Part shown: piece after piece, positions 24,010 through 34,440 of the stretch
Position numbering within the stretch: the stretch's first letter is position 1
Layout of the letters: each line of letters begins with the position of its first letter
Origin: Rhabditoides inermis
Taxonomy: Eukaryota; Nematoda; Chromadorea; Rhabditida; Rhabditidae
NCBI GenBank assembly: GCA_963966185.1
Contig: CAWZYM010000295.1
Span: forward strand, 873,501-937,500
Direction of reading: 5' to 3'
Length of the DNA stretch: 64,000 nucleotides
The notes under the pieces: generated by a model
Told to the model about the DNA's origin: nothing
The model's database searches: none
Seen by the model: the letters and a program-made list of their open reading frames with translations, nothing else
Made by a program: the position numbers and the translations under genes

Positions 24010-24622
24010 TGTATAGGCCATCCCCCATTTTCATCGTACGGCATTATTGCCGGCGAACCAGACAGAGGCGAAATGACGACGATTTGATGCGATTTCTCCA
24101 ATTTAGGAACATTTTTGTATCAAAACTGTGTGAAAACGATCGAAATTCCAAATACCGAAAAACAGGTTTTCTTAGTACATTGTTGGGGTATCTAGAAAAA
24201 TGGTTGCTGTACGATCACTTTGAAGAGAGTTATTAAGTTTTATAGATTTCACCTACAAAATGGTCTGTAAAAGTTGGTTTTTGTTCAATATTGAGAAAAC
24301 TGTGTCAAAATTCAAAATTCGAAGAAACAGGTCTTGTGATTGTGAAGAATTTCTCTCCGGACCATGTGTGAAATTTTCATCAAGATTCGATACTTAATTT
24401 TGAACAAAGTTATCAACTCCGAAAGGAGAAAAACTTTGCTTCGTTTGGCTTGCAAGTCAACCTCATTCCCTAAAAATAGACCGCCAAGTGCGCGAATTGC
24501 GCGGTCGAATGGTCTTGCGCAGGCCGATAACGGGCTATTGATGCCTCAAATGATGTCTGGTAAATATTCTGAGAAATTACTGCCGTACGATGAACGGGGG
24601 GGGGGGGATGGCCTATGTGTTA
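24010..24622. mobile_element. Candidate MITE with ATAGGCCATCCCCC ends
   Basis: Left end ATAGGCCATCCCCCATTTTC then ATCGTACGGCATTATTG; right end is its complement, CAnTTACTGCCGTACGATGAA, poly-G, ATGGCCTAT. A related end (GTACGATGAA, 19-20 G, AATGGCCTAT) occurs alone at 35604-35642. The poly-G tracts differ in length. No target duplication could be fixed. Confidence 0.5.
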
Positions 24623-25071
24623 AGTGTTGCCTGTTGCATCATGTGATGCGTTTCGAAACGAGTCGAATCATTCATGGTATCAGAGCGCACGCTGATAAAT
24701 GATTATGCGTTTCACAACCCGGCGATATCCTGTTGTCCTGTTGAGAAATGTTGACAAGAGATAACAACAGTGGTCCACTTTCGAGAAGAGTCGGAAAGAT
24801 TAGTGATATATAGTGACAAAGGAATGAAGAGTTTGCTGATTGTGCGGAGATAAAACTTATTTACTTGTATGTTTTTCACACTGTTAATATAGAAGATGAG
24901 CATGCCAGAGCCACTAGATCTTAGTGGTTAGCCGGTGTATTCAGATATCATCCCATTCAACCGCTTTGTGAAAGAAGTTGAGACTTGTGGCTTGGCTATG
25001 GACTACAGAAGAAGAGGCTGGGAAAAATTCTTCCTCTGTTGTTGAGAGGAGATGCAAGACTGGAGTGCGAT

Positions 25072-25345
25072 ACTTTAAGAACGTTGAAACGAACAATTGT
25101 GCGTTGGCAGAATGTTGTTATCATGTCAACGAGCCGAGATAAGTTTTTGAACACCATTTTAAAATGATTAGAAATTTGTTTCGTGACCTTAGGACCTTGC
25201 CAGAACTGTTCTAGTACCGCGGGGTGTCCGGATCTTACGAAAAACGCGTGGTATGTTTCTCAATGTATGTAAGTGATTGGGTGAGTGGGTAGTTGCATTG
25301 GACTCTGTCAGCTGACTGTCTGTAGTCTATCCACTGCTATGTTGT
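25072..25345 (+). repeat. Third, truncated copy of the gene A upstream region
   Basis: Matches 44270-44690 and the complement of 22440-23120, in plus orientation. It lacks about 150 bp between two CTAGTACYGC motifs, consistent with deletion between short direct repeats, and lacks the 270-bp insert. It ends at the gene A start codon, where ATGTTGTC has become ATGTTGTAA. Confidence 0.85.
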
Positions 25346-26790
25346 AAAAGTGATCCTCTTTTGCACTAAAACAGTATAGGAACCCCTCGTTAGAATCATA
25401 TTGTTGAGAGATGTCTCTTATATAGCCTGCGCCAGAGCGATAGTTTTCCATTTACTCATTTACCTCGCTTGCAATTCGAAATACGGTGTCATAACCGTCT
25501 ACCTCACTTGTTTTGCGCGCTATTGCCGAGAGCTGACTCTTCCTCTGATCTACCCCACCGCGCGCAACTTATTGCGAGCATAGAACTGTAGTTTCCTGTT
25601 CTAGCCCCTACAACCTGCGATGTGGCGCTACTTCTCCAACATTTTCGCGTGAGTTTTTTTTAAAATTCATTTTCACCTAATCTAACGGACATAAAAAAGT
25701 AAATGCATCAAAACGTAAGATTGAAGTGAATTTGGAACGGTTGCAATTGTTTCATCCGAAAACTACTGGAAATGTTTGAATTACTATACTCTAACATTTA
25801 CATCCCATCAGATTAGACTACATTCCCCTTATCACTGTAGTATATATGATTGCGTTGATACTCCAGTAGAACGGCAAAAACTCACGCGGTAATGGCAGCT
25901 GCTGCGGCCGGGCGAACAATAGAGAGAGGGGAACTGCGGGTGTAGCGGAATACAGTTTGACGGGAGTTCATGTCGAACCGGTGACCTCCACGTAATAGGT
26001 TGCCTTAGCCTATTCTTCCCTCTCTCCAAAGTAGCCACAAACACATGATGTTATAGTGTTTATCCTGCAAACAGATGTAATAGTCAGAGCAGGCGGCCCC
26101 GCTCACTCTCCCTGCCCGGGTTATATAGGTGATGGGGAGAGTGGGCGTGGCTTCCAGCCAATACAACCCTATGCACATCTCCGGGCATGACGACTCACTT
26201 AAAACCTGTACCACCTGAAACTACCTCAGAAGACACAAACTATCATTCGATACTTGTACGAACACCAACCAAGCAACAATCAATCAATATTCACGTGGAG
26301 TTTGGCGTCGGGGATTCGGGAACACGTGTACGTGAGCAGGCTCATGATGGCGCCCGACTAGAAGATAACGGGGTTGGGTAATCAGATAAAAAAAGCTATT
26401 TTTCGAGATAAACATTGTGAAATCAGCAATATGTCTCATCGCGGCCGCAATGTCTATCTATATTATATATTTTTTCATAAGTGAATTTAATGACATGATC
26501 AATGGGTTGACAATGTTAAAAGTGCACAGTTTGCGACTAGACGACGTTTTGACTTCTTTACGATGACGTCCCGTTTGTTTGTACGCTCTGAACGCGCAAG
26601 CAGGGCGATGTGAACGGCGGTTGCACCTTTATTCGAGGGCAATCCCTTCCGTCATCAGTATTTTTTGTTAATATTCATGGTATATTATTATTATTGTTAT
26701 TGATTCTTGTCTGAAGCAGCTTCCTGACTGCATCAGAGGTAGAACACGTTAGGTTCTCCGCGCAACCCGAGCGGGTAATCGGGAGGCAAA
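25346..26790. other. No gene supported
   Basis: Mixed AT-rich sequence with frames under 70 codons and no convincing exon pair. Confidence 0.5.
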
Positions 26791-27265
26791 ACTGCAACAT
26801 AACGTGGGGGTAGACACAAGAACCTCACGATTGCGTCTCGGGGCGGGTCCCTCTCCCCTCTTCCCGAGAATCTCGATGTCGTTATTTCTGAAGCCGTCGT
26901 GCTGACGGAGGAGGAGCGCGCTGCTCGCCTGGCTGAGATGCAGCAGTACAACTTGGGGGACGAGACGCGGACGCGCAACCAGCAGAAGACGGTGCAGGTG
27001 GACGAGGAGGAGGAGGACAAGGTGGGGGAGGCACTGTCTGTCTGACTCTCTTTCTCTCTCTCTCTCATCATGTGTTTTATTGCCAGCTTGATTGCTTGCT
27101 TGATTGATTGATTGATTGATTGCTCTCATCCAGGGTGTGGTTGCATCGTGCTGAACGCCGGCAACGACTCGCTGTCTGTGGAGCAGCGTCTTCTGGCAAA
27201 CAAGCGCCAGCTGCAGAAGGGACACATACATGGAGAGGAGCATATCTATATCTTGTTTTTTTGAC
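26791..27265 (+). pseudogene. Two exon-like pieces of an unknown acidic protein
   Basis: First piece: ASRGGSLSPLPENL...VVLTEEERAARLAEMQQYNL, ending VDEEEEDK before GTGGGG at 27022. Second piece after an acceptor at 27133: CIVLNAGNDSLSVEQRLLAN. Both have coding character, but the second is read in a frame that does not follow the first in phase, and in-phase reading meets a stop at once. It is either a relic or a mis-assembled model. Product not recognised. Confidence 0.35.
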
Positions 27266-27530
27266 ACAGGTTAATAAATTTCAAAGTCCGTTCGTTATTG
27301 ATGGTTTTTGAGTGGCAATTGAAGTGGTTGGTGGTTGGTATGGGTTCCTGTTGGGTTCACATATGATGCAGTGATGTAGAAAGTGTTCAATTTGCTTCTG
27401 TCATTTTCACATTAGCATACTCGATCTGACTTTGTGGTTGCTAGCGAAATGACTTTGCTCACTCGGTGAGCATACCGTTCTCTTACCTTTCCATCATAAA
27501 TTGCTCTTCTAAACTCGCAACCAGAAAGTG

Positions 27531-27532
<2 letters not shown>

Positions 27533-27585
<53 letters not shown>

Positions 27586-27597
27586 CTCGCTCTCTCT

Positions 27598-27656
<59 letters not shown>

Positions 27657-27743
27657 TCCTCTCTCTCTCTCTCGCTTTCGCTCTCTCTCTATCTCGCTCT
27701 CTCTCTTTCTCTCTCGCTTTCTCTCTCGCTCTCTCTCTCGCTT

Positions 27744-27795
<52 letters not shown>
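27533..27795. repeat. CT microsatellite block
   Basis: About 260 bp of CT with GCT and TTCT interruptions. It is the source of long serine/leucine and glutamate/arginine frames that are not genes. Confidence 0.95.
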
Positions 27796-27943
27796 TCTCT
27801 CTGCTGGTGGGACCTTAGCCAATGACTAACTCCCTGATATGACTATGAGTTTGTTGTTATGTGCAATTGTATGTTCTATTTTCGTAATCAATCAAACTGA
27901 AGAAAAAATTTCTTCGAAATTTGAGAAAAGGACATCCATTCTC

Positions 27944-28000
27944 TTTCGAAAAGTACAGGAGTAAAGGTGAGTGGTTTGTTTCGATCTGATTCAACAAAAG
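27944..28000 (+). repeat. 57-bp repeat, inverted copy at 34440-34498
   Basis: Contains GGTGAGTGGTTTGTTTCGAT and matches the complement of 34440-34498 with one difference. The pair brackets the two-LINE block. The same family end is recognisable beside the foldback element at 50.9 kb (TTTGTTGAATTGGGTCAAGA). Confidence 0.8.
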
Positions 28001-28159
28001 AACATAATAATTTATACGGGTTTTTAACAACTCGTGCAAGAAAAAGACATATGTACAAACATGACAAGATAGGAAAAAAAATAAAACAAAACGAATCTCA
28101 AATGGGGAGCCACCGTTGGAAAGCGGCAGGGGAAAGCGCAGCAGACGGGGCCATTGTGT

Positions 28160-29920
28160 TTAGACAGCTACTAGGAAGGTGTGAGAAAAGCTAGTGACAC
28201 GGACATTGAATACATGTTCCCATGCGCTGACTCGGAATCGAGGTCGGACTACCCGTATTTCATGACCGCGTAAACCCCGGGAAGGGCGTAGGTGAAACAA
28301 CCCTTCCCGGTCAATGGCGATAAATCCGGCCAGGATCTTGTAGAACATCACGAGGTCCTTGACGTGCCGCCGTTGTTGGAGTGAGTGGAGGCCCAGAATC
28401 GCATTGCGATGGTCAGCTCCATGGCTGACGCTGTTACACCTACCAAGAATGAGTCGGTTGACGTAGTTTTGTACCCTCTCCAGCTGCTTGATGGATGCCT
28501 GGTCGTGAGGGTTGAAGACGCAGGTACCGTACTCGAGAAGTGGCCGAACATAGGTTGTGTAGATGTCCAGAAGGAACTGCTGATCTGTGGAGACCACCGA
28601 GCGATAGATGCAGTAAGCGCGATTGTAGGCGTTGGCGTAGATCCGATTGCAGTGGCGGCCAAAGTGCAGGTTGGAAGTGATGGTGAATCCCAGGTCGACC
28701 ATTTCCTCGACAGACTCAATGGCGGCGCCGGCCACCAGGTACTGGTGTTTTGGGTTTTTACGCCCAATGTGAAGTACCTTGGTTTTGTGACCAGCGAGGG
28801 GAAGTTGCCATGTAAATGCCCAGTCGTTGACGACGTTGATAGCGGTCTGGAGGGGTGACCGATCACCGTCAGGAGAGCAGGTGATGTAGACCTTTACATC
28901 GTCGGCGTACATCTTGCAGGTAGCGAGTGGCCGGTTGAGCGGGATGAGATCAGCCGAGTAGATGTTGAACAGTATCGGGCCGAGAACGATTCCCTGTGGA
29001 ACACCGGAAGTGATGTCACAGGGAAGCGAGAACTGGTCGTTGACGCGTACTTGGAAGGTGCGGCCGGTAATGTAGTTGCGGATCCACTGCACTGTTGCCT
29101 CACTGAATCCCAAGGCAGAATGCTTGAGAAGCAGCTTGGCGTGGCAGACTCTGTCAAACGCCTCGGCAAAGTCAAAGTAGATGACGTCACAGGTGAGCTG
29201 CTTGTCGACTGCGTCCGTCCAATGATCGAGGCATTCTATCATCTGCAGTTCGGTCGACTTCCGCGATACAAAACCAAACTGCTCCGGCGGAAAAATGGCG
29301 CGGGCAGATATGTTCCGTTCCAGGTGGTCCTTCAGAATCTTCTCGAAAATCCGACATGCGAACGAGGTACTGGAGATGGGGCGATACTTGAGCGGGTCTG
29401 TTGCTCCCTTCTCCTTCGGAATGGCAGTCACATATGACGTCTTCCAGAGAGAAGGTACGACGCCTGTGCAGATGCTAGTGTTGTAGATCATTGCGAGTGG
29501 TTCAGCAACAGCTACAGCAACCCTCTTCAGAATCAGCATCGGTATCCTGTCCGGAGTGAGTGCATGAGAAGTTGACCATCCTTCCATCAGACGACAAATG
29601 ACGTGAGGAGCGAAATAGGGCATGGTGGAAGAGGTGTGCTGGGACGGGAAAGGCGGAGCACAGCCATCGTCGACGGTGAAGACTGATTGAAAGGCGGACG
29701 CGAGGAGAGACGCCTTTGCAGAATCCTTGACGACGGGCTTTCCTTCAGAGTCGCGGAGTATAGTGGCCGTGGGCTGGGAGCTTAGTCGACTGTTCACGTA
29801 GCGGAAGAAACGGTTGCGGTCTCCACTTCTAGCGATGGCACGCTCGATCGACTTCTTGTACTTGTTGAGTAGCAGCTTGCTGTTGCGGTCGCACTCCTCG
29901 AACTTAAGTTTCCGGATATA
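28160..29920 (-). CDS. LINE-C reverse transcriptase, 5'-truncated, open frame
   Basis: A single open frame of about 585 codons on the minus strand ends in TAG/TGA context near 28160. RT motifs in order: YRPISSTSFACRIFEKIL, YFDFAEAFDRV, SGVPQGIVLGPILF, catalytic YADDVKVYI (near 28900), then the thumb and C-terminal YTTYVRPLLEYGT and LERVQNYVNRL. No endonuclease or ORF1 is present, so it is a 5'-truncated jockey/CR1-like element, but its frame is uninterrupted, suggesting a recent insertion. Its truncated 5' end touches the 3' end of LINE-B. The first 8-10 codons of the open frame belong to the LINE-B tail. Confidence 0.88.
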   Translation of the reverse strand, partial: YIRKLKFEECDRNSKLLLNKYKKSIERAIARSGDRNRFFRYVNSRLSSQPTATILRDSEGKPVVKDSAKASLLASAFQSVFTVDDGCAPPFPSQHTSSTMPYFAPHVICRLMEGWSTSHALTPDRIPMLILKRVAVAVAEPLAMIYNTSICTGVVPSLWKTSYVTAIPKEKGATDPLKYRPISSTSFACRIFEKILKDHLERNISARAIFPPEQFGFVSRKSTELQMIECLDHWTDAVDKQLTCDVIYFDFAEAFDRVCHAKLLLKHSALGFSEATVQWIRNYITGRTFQVRVNDQFSLPCDITSGVPQGIVLGPILFNIYSADLIPLNRPLATCKMYADDVKVYITCSPDGDRSPLQTAINVVNDWAFTWQLPLAGHKTKVLHIGRKNPKHQYLVAGAAIESVEEMVDLGFTITSNLHFGRHCNRIYANAYNRAYCIYRSVVSTDQQFLLDIYTTYVRPLLEYGTCVFNPHDQASIKQLERVQNYVNRLILGRCNSVSHGADHRNAILGLHSLQQRRHVKDLVMFYKILAGFIAIDREGLFHLRPSRGLRGHEIRVVRPRFRVSAWEHVFNVRVTSFSHTFLVAV

Positions 29921-30215
29921 TATATCTTTATTCATACATAGTTATGGTAGCGATACAATATGGTTTGTGATGCGCGGTACAGAACTAAGAGGAGTTTCGA
30001 CAGGGTTCTGAGGCTACTCGATCTTTGCCCAGAAGATGCGCAGACAGACCAAGGGATTTCCTGCCCCCAGACACTGTTGATTAAAGCAGCGTATGCGGGG
30101 GTAGAAAACCTTTCATACCACTTACCAGGATGGGGTTCGCGGCCGGTGGGATAGACCCTCTCACTGAGTCACTCCCCCCTCCACTCTACAAATGTTAACA
30201 AGAGCACGTTTATGA

Positions 30216-33036
30216 CTATATTCTAGTTGGATCTACAATGTTCAGTTGATTTATTTGAGACTTTATGAATTTGGTGACACCGACTTTGAATGCGCTTTTG
30301 TCTGACACAAGGACAATGTGACTAGGCAGCTTATTCCATAAATTGTGTACTCGGAAGAAGAAAGAAGACTGTGATAGGAGGGTGCGTGCACTGCTCACAA
30401 GTTTCAGACCATGTCCGCGGTTTGTTCCCAGACGTCCACTATTCGATAAGAGCAATAAAGGAATAGGATTCACGTAAATGTAACCGTAAATATAACTGTG
30501 TGTTAAAGATAAGTCAGTAAACAACCGCCTCATATACAAAGTATCCATTTCCAAGATGGCTAATCTTGTTGAATAAGTCTCATGGGGTAAAAGGCATTTC
30601 GTGAAACGCCTTTGAACCTTTTCTAACATGTTCACATAACCATTAATCAAATTACAATATATTTCCAAAAAAAAACAAATTTCAAAAAATCCAAATGCAT
30701 CCGAATTCCAATATCGGTCTAACTTTATATACATAAAAGTTGCGCCAGAGTTCAAAGTCTTTCACGAAGACCTTCTTCGCCATTGTAGCTAATGAATCCG
30801 CTTTTCGTGTTTGTTTCTTCACGTGGGCCTCGGGACTAAGATCATACATAAACTGAAATCCGAGATCACGTATTGTTCTAACCGACTCCAGCTGCTGTCC
30901 ACCAACATAGTACGTGTGTTGCAAGTTATTTTTACCGAAATGCATGATTTGGCACTTAGAAACGCTCAATGACATCTGTCGATTACAAAACCATGAAGAC
31001 ACAGTTTTTAAATCAGATTCTAAGCACTTGACGCTGTCGGAATGTTCACTGGAGATGAAAACTTTCACATCATCGGCGTACATAAGAAATTCACAATTTT
31101 GTATGGCTTCGCCTATATCGTTCACGTTTATCAAGAATAACAATGGTCCGAGTACGCTCCCTTGTGGTACGCCAGAAGTAACTTTTAAAAACGAGGACAC
31201 ACTGTTATTGATTCGTACACATTGCAGTCTATCGGATAAATAATTTTTTAACCATTGGAGAAGTGTGCCCCTGATACCGTAAGAGGAAACAATTTGTATC
31301 AACCTCCTATGTTCAACGACATCAAAAGCTTTAGATACGTCTAGACAAGCAGAGTCTACAGAATATCCCAGATCCAATTTAGCTATAAGATATTTGTTGT
31401 ATTCAATTAATTGAGCAGTGGTGGAGCGGTTGTTCAGAAATCCAAACTGTTTCGGCGATATAAGATTTGTTTGCCAGAGATGATTTCGTATTTTAAAAAC
31501 AATAATCCTCTCAAAGGCTCTACACGAAGTACATGTTAGACTAATAGGCCTGTAGTTGCTAGTGATACTGGGGTCTCCTTTTTTCATGACCGGTACAACT
31601 ACTGATCTTTTCCAAAGACTTGGTAGCACACCTGTATCTAAGCTCTCTTTGAATATAATACTTAGCGGCTCGGCGATAACTAATGCTAGTTTTTGTAACA
31701 AGATAGAAGGGATTCCATCTGGTCCAGACGATAATTTACCCTTCAATCGCCGCAAATACTCGTAAACTACATCTGGCGAAAGATTTACCGAATCTAGAGT
31801 AGACTTCGTTCTATCATGCACATCAAACGGTTTCCCAATATCCTTTGTGAAAACAGTACAGAAATACTCATTAAACAAGGATGCTCGTTCTAAATCGTCA
31901 GAAACCAATTTATCACCTTTTTTATGAAGGGGATTTCAGGCCTAGAAGTGGTACGACTTTTTATATACGTCCAATACTGTCTTGTATTTGCAGTAGCAAG
32001 AATATGTTTCTGTTTCTCCCTATTATAATTTTTAGGGTCTTTCTGTAAGAACTGAACGCGTTCTGATAATGTAATAGGTCTGATGGACTCTGGGATGTGC
32101 TCTGCTTATCATAGAGTGTTTTTCACATTTCGTTTTTGTCGTAGCAACCAAGGAGGGAAAATGTTATCTGAACGTCCAACTCTCTGGGGAACTCTAATGT
32201 CAACACTATGTCTCAGAATTTCTAAGAACTTATCATATTTGTCATTGATAGAAACACAGTCCGAGAAAGATGTACTCCAGTTAACATTAGCAAGATCACA
32301 TAACATCCCAGAACAATCGGCAGACCTATAGTCCAGAAACGTACTAGGACCATTGTTACGCGAAGCCATGCATATATTAATTTTGGAATACAGAGAATAG
32401 TGGTCACTTATTTTAGGTCCTGCTTGAATATCAAAAACAAGGTGTTTTATCATTTGAGAAAACCAGATCTAGAGTGTTTTCTGCTCTAGTAGGAAAAGTC
32501 ACAAACTGATACCATCCCTGATCAATAGTATAATCTAGAAATACCTTAGAATCAACACCGTTAGCAGTTAGGGAACTCCAATTGATCTTAGGAAAATTGA
32601 AATCACCAGTAACAACAACCGGGCAAGAAATTTTTAAAGATGATATAAAATTCTTAAATTTGGGTTCAAAAAGTGGTGCTGACTATGGTGGTCTATACAC
32701 AGCACAAATTACAATCTTCTCACCCGTTGAGAAAGTAACCAAAACACAAACTGCGTCAAACTCGATACAACTCTTCTTACCAACCAAGTAGGAACCGAAG
32801 ATAGATGGTACCACTATCAGTGCTCCACCCCCACCCTTATGAGATCTACAAACTGGATAGCTGAGTGAATTAAGAAAGACAGGAACTGATGCGTCATCAT
32901 AAAGCCATGTTTCAGTTAAAGCACATAAAGTCGGTGTCTCAGATAGTAAATCGGAAATAATTTGGAATTTCGTGTTACTCAGTGAACGAATGTTAGAACA
33001 GAATAACCTAGGAAACGTGCTCTCGTTATCACTCAT
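30216..33036 (-). pseudogene. LINE-B ORF2 (endonuclease and RT), several breaks
   Basis: Begins MSDNESTFPRLFCSNIRS. Endonuclease motifs are TETWLYDD, AVYRPP, TGDFNFPKINW and ISDHYSLYS. RT motifs are NYRPISLTC, LDVSKAFDVVEHRRL, SGVPQGSVLGPLLF and MYADDVKVFI near 31075. Breaks: TAG at about 32679 just after AVYRPP, frameshifts near 32455, 31918 and 30690 (beside an A run), and stops near 32107. The C-terminus ends QLNIVDPTRI. Confidence 0.87.
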
Positions 33037-33971
33037 TAGAATGTGGAGGGAACATCGTCAGAGTGAGAATCTTCCCCACTTGCCTCCAACTCCTTCCTGG
33101 TGAGCGAGCTGTTGTCCTGTCCACGCACGGCCCGGCTACGACTCGAGCGCCACACAGCCGATGTCGCCACTACCTCGAAGTCCCGTACCACGTACTTTTG
33201 GAACAAAGTACGAGAGTTTACAATATCTACAAACTTCCTGAGCTGGGAGGAACGCTTGCGATCCAACCAACTCATATCTTCCCTGCAGAAGTATCCGATG
33301 CGTGCGCGGCCGAGAGCGATCTTCACGCGCAGCTTCTGCTCGAGTGTCACGTCGTCTCGTAGTTGAACCTTGATCGGCCTCGCGTCCAGCATGTTGGTCG
33401 TTGTCTCAGGAAAGCGGTAGCACTTCTCGATAAGTCCCTTGGGCAGACCAGCAGTCTCCAGTGCACTCGTTGTCAGCTCCTTCAGATCCTCGGGCGTCTC
33501 TCCTTCCTTTTCTTTGCGGCTCACAATAACTAGTCGAGTGTCTCGACCTTCTTTCTTCCTCTCCTTCTCGCGGTTTCCGGTGTTCACGAACTTCTTCCAC
33601 TCGTGATAGCGGGGCACCAGACGCAGCACTTCGTCCGGGTTCTCAAAGTTGATCGGCTTCGACTTGGTGGCCTTCTTCACAGGCATCCAGTCGTTATTCG
33701 GGAAAATTGTAGTCGCAGTGGCAACCACATCAGCGAACGTCTTCTTCGGGTCGGGTGCGGGGATTACGGTAGGTACAGTAAATTCTCTCTCGCCAGTCAC
33801 CAGTTTGTGAATCGTCTCTTGCTGGCTCGTCACCAGCTTCATCAGCGTCTCGATTTCAGTCTTCCTCTCGTTCAGCACTTGCTTCATGGTAAGATAGTCC
33901 AGCTTCTTTATACACACCGTTTCGTCTTCTGTGTCGGCAGCCATGTTCTTCTTTCGGCAAGCAAACCGCAC
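33036..33971 (-). CDS. LINE-B ORF1 (Gag-like), intact
   Basis: An uninterrupted frame; the likely start is the Met at 33942 (MAADTEDETVCIKKLDYL), after about 10 upstream codons of UTR. An N-terminal coiled coil (MKQVLNERKTEIETLMKLV) is followed by a charged, RRM-like region and a basic DRKRSSQLRKFV stretch. No zinc knuckle is visible. Stop and next start overlap as TAATG, so ORF2 is probably translated by reinitiation. It is expected to bind element RNA and act as a chaperone. Confidence 0.85.
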   Translation of the reverse strand: MRFACRKKNMAADTEDETVCIKKLDYLTMKQVLNERKTEIETLMKLVTSQQETIHKLVTGEREFTVPTVIPAPDPKKTFADVVATATTIFPNNDWMPVKKATKSKPINFENPDEVLRLVPRYHEWKKFVNTGNREKERKKEGRDTRLVIVSRKEKEGETPEDLKELTTSALETAGLPKGLIEKCYRFPETTTNMLDARPIKVQLRDDVTLEQKLRVKIALGRARIGYFCREDMSWLDRKRSSQLRKFVDIVNSRTLFQKYVVRDFEVVATSAVWRSSRSRAVRGQDNSSLTRKELEASGEDSHSDDVPSTF

Positions 33972-34154
33972 AGGAGATGACAGGGAACGTGAAAGACTTT
34001 GAACTCTGGCGGCACTTTATTGGATGGGTGAGAGAGCCACTCCTGAAATAGTCGCTCTCTCTGCTCGGTGATGGAGACGAGGTAGGCGGGAACTCGGATG
34101 CCGTTCGGTGAGCAGCGCTTCATCGGCACGTGACGATCAGTTTACCGGATCTAC

Positions 34155-34440
34155 AGCACATGCATAAAATATCTTCGCAGATGACTAAATTTTCAAAACA
34201 AACCTGCTCTTTCTCTTCTATGAAAGGCGAACATAATAATATACAATATAATATAACAATTCATTTTGTTACGTTACATACATGTTGGTATTAAAAGTAC
34301 CTGGATATCAACTGGCAACAAGAACGTAATTATATTTCAGTGAAAAACACATCTTTTAGTTTGAGTAAATAAAACATCGTTTGAAAGAGCAGCTTTGTTT
34401 TGAAAATTTAGTCATCTGCGAAGATATTTTATGCATGTGC
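34155..34440. mobile_element. Foldback MITE, 286 bp
   Basis: Near-perfect inverted arms of about 55 bp: 34155-34212 (GCACATGCATAAAATATCTT ...) and 34383-34440. It is followed by TTTTGTTGAATCAGATCGAA, linking it to the 27.94-kb repeat and to the 50.66-kb foldback. Confidence 0.85.

Larger units (their letters stand above)
29921..34140 (-). mobile_element. LINE-B, near full-length non-LTR retrotransposon
   Basis: Minus strand, 5' to 3': 5' UTR (about 34140-33943), ORF1, ORF2, 3' UTR ending in AATAAAG and a short AT run at about 29921-29935. The 5' UTR just before ORF1 resembles that of LINE-A (CGTTCC...TCATCTC..GTGCGGTTTGC), so A and B are one lineage. Confidence 0.88.

Noticed and set aside
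26733..27267. Minus-strand frames over the 26.8-27.2 kb region
   Set aside because: The plus strand has the better coding pattern and splice sites; the minus frames are shadows.
28385..29486. Plus-strand frames of 60-157 codons
   Set aside because: Antisense shadows of the LINE-C RT frame.
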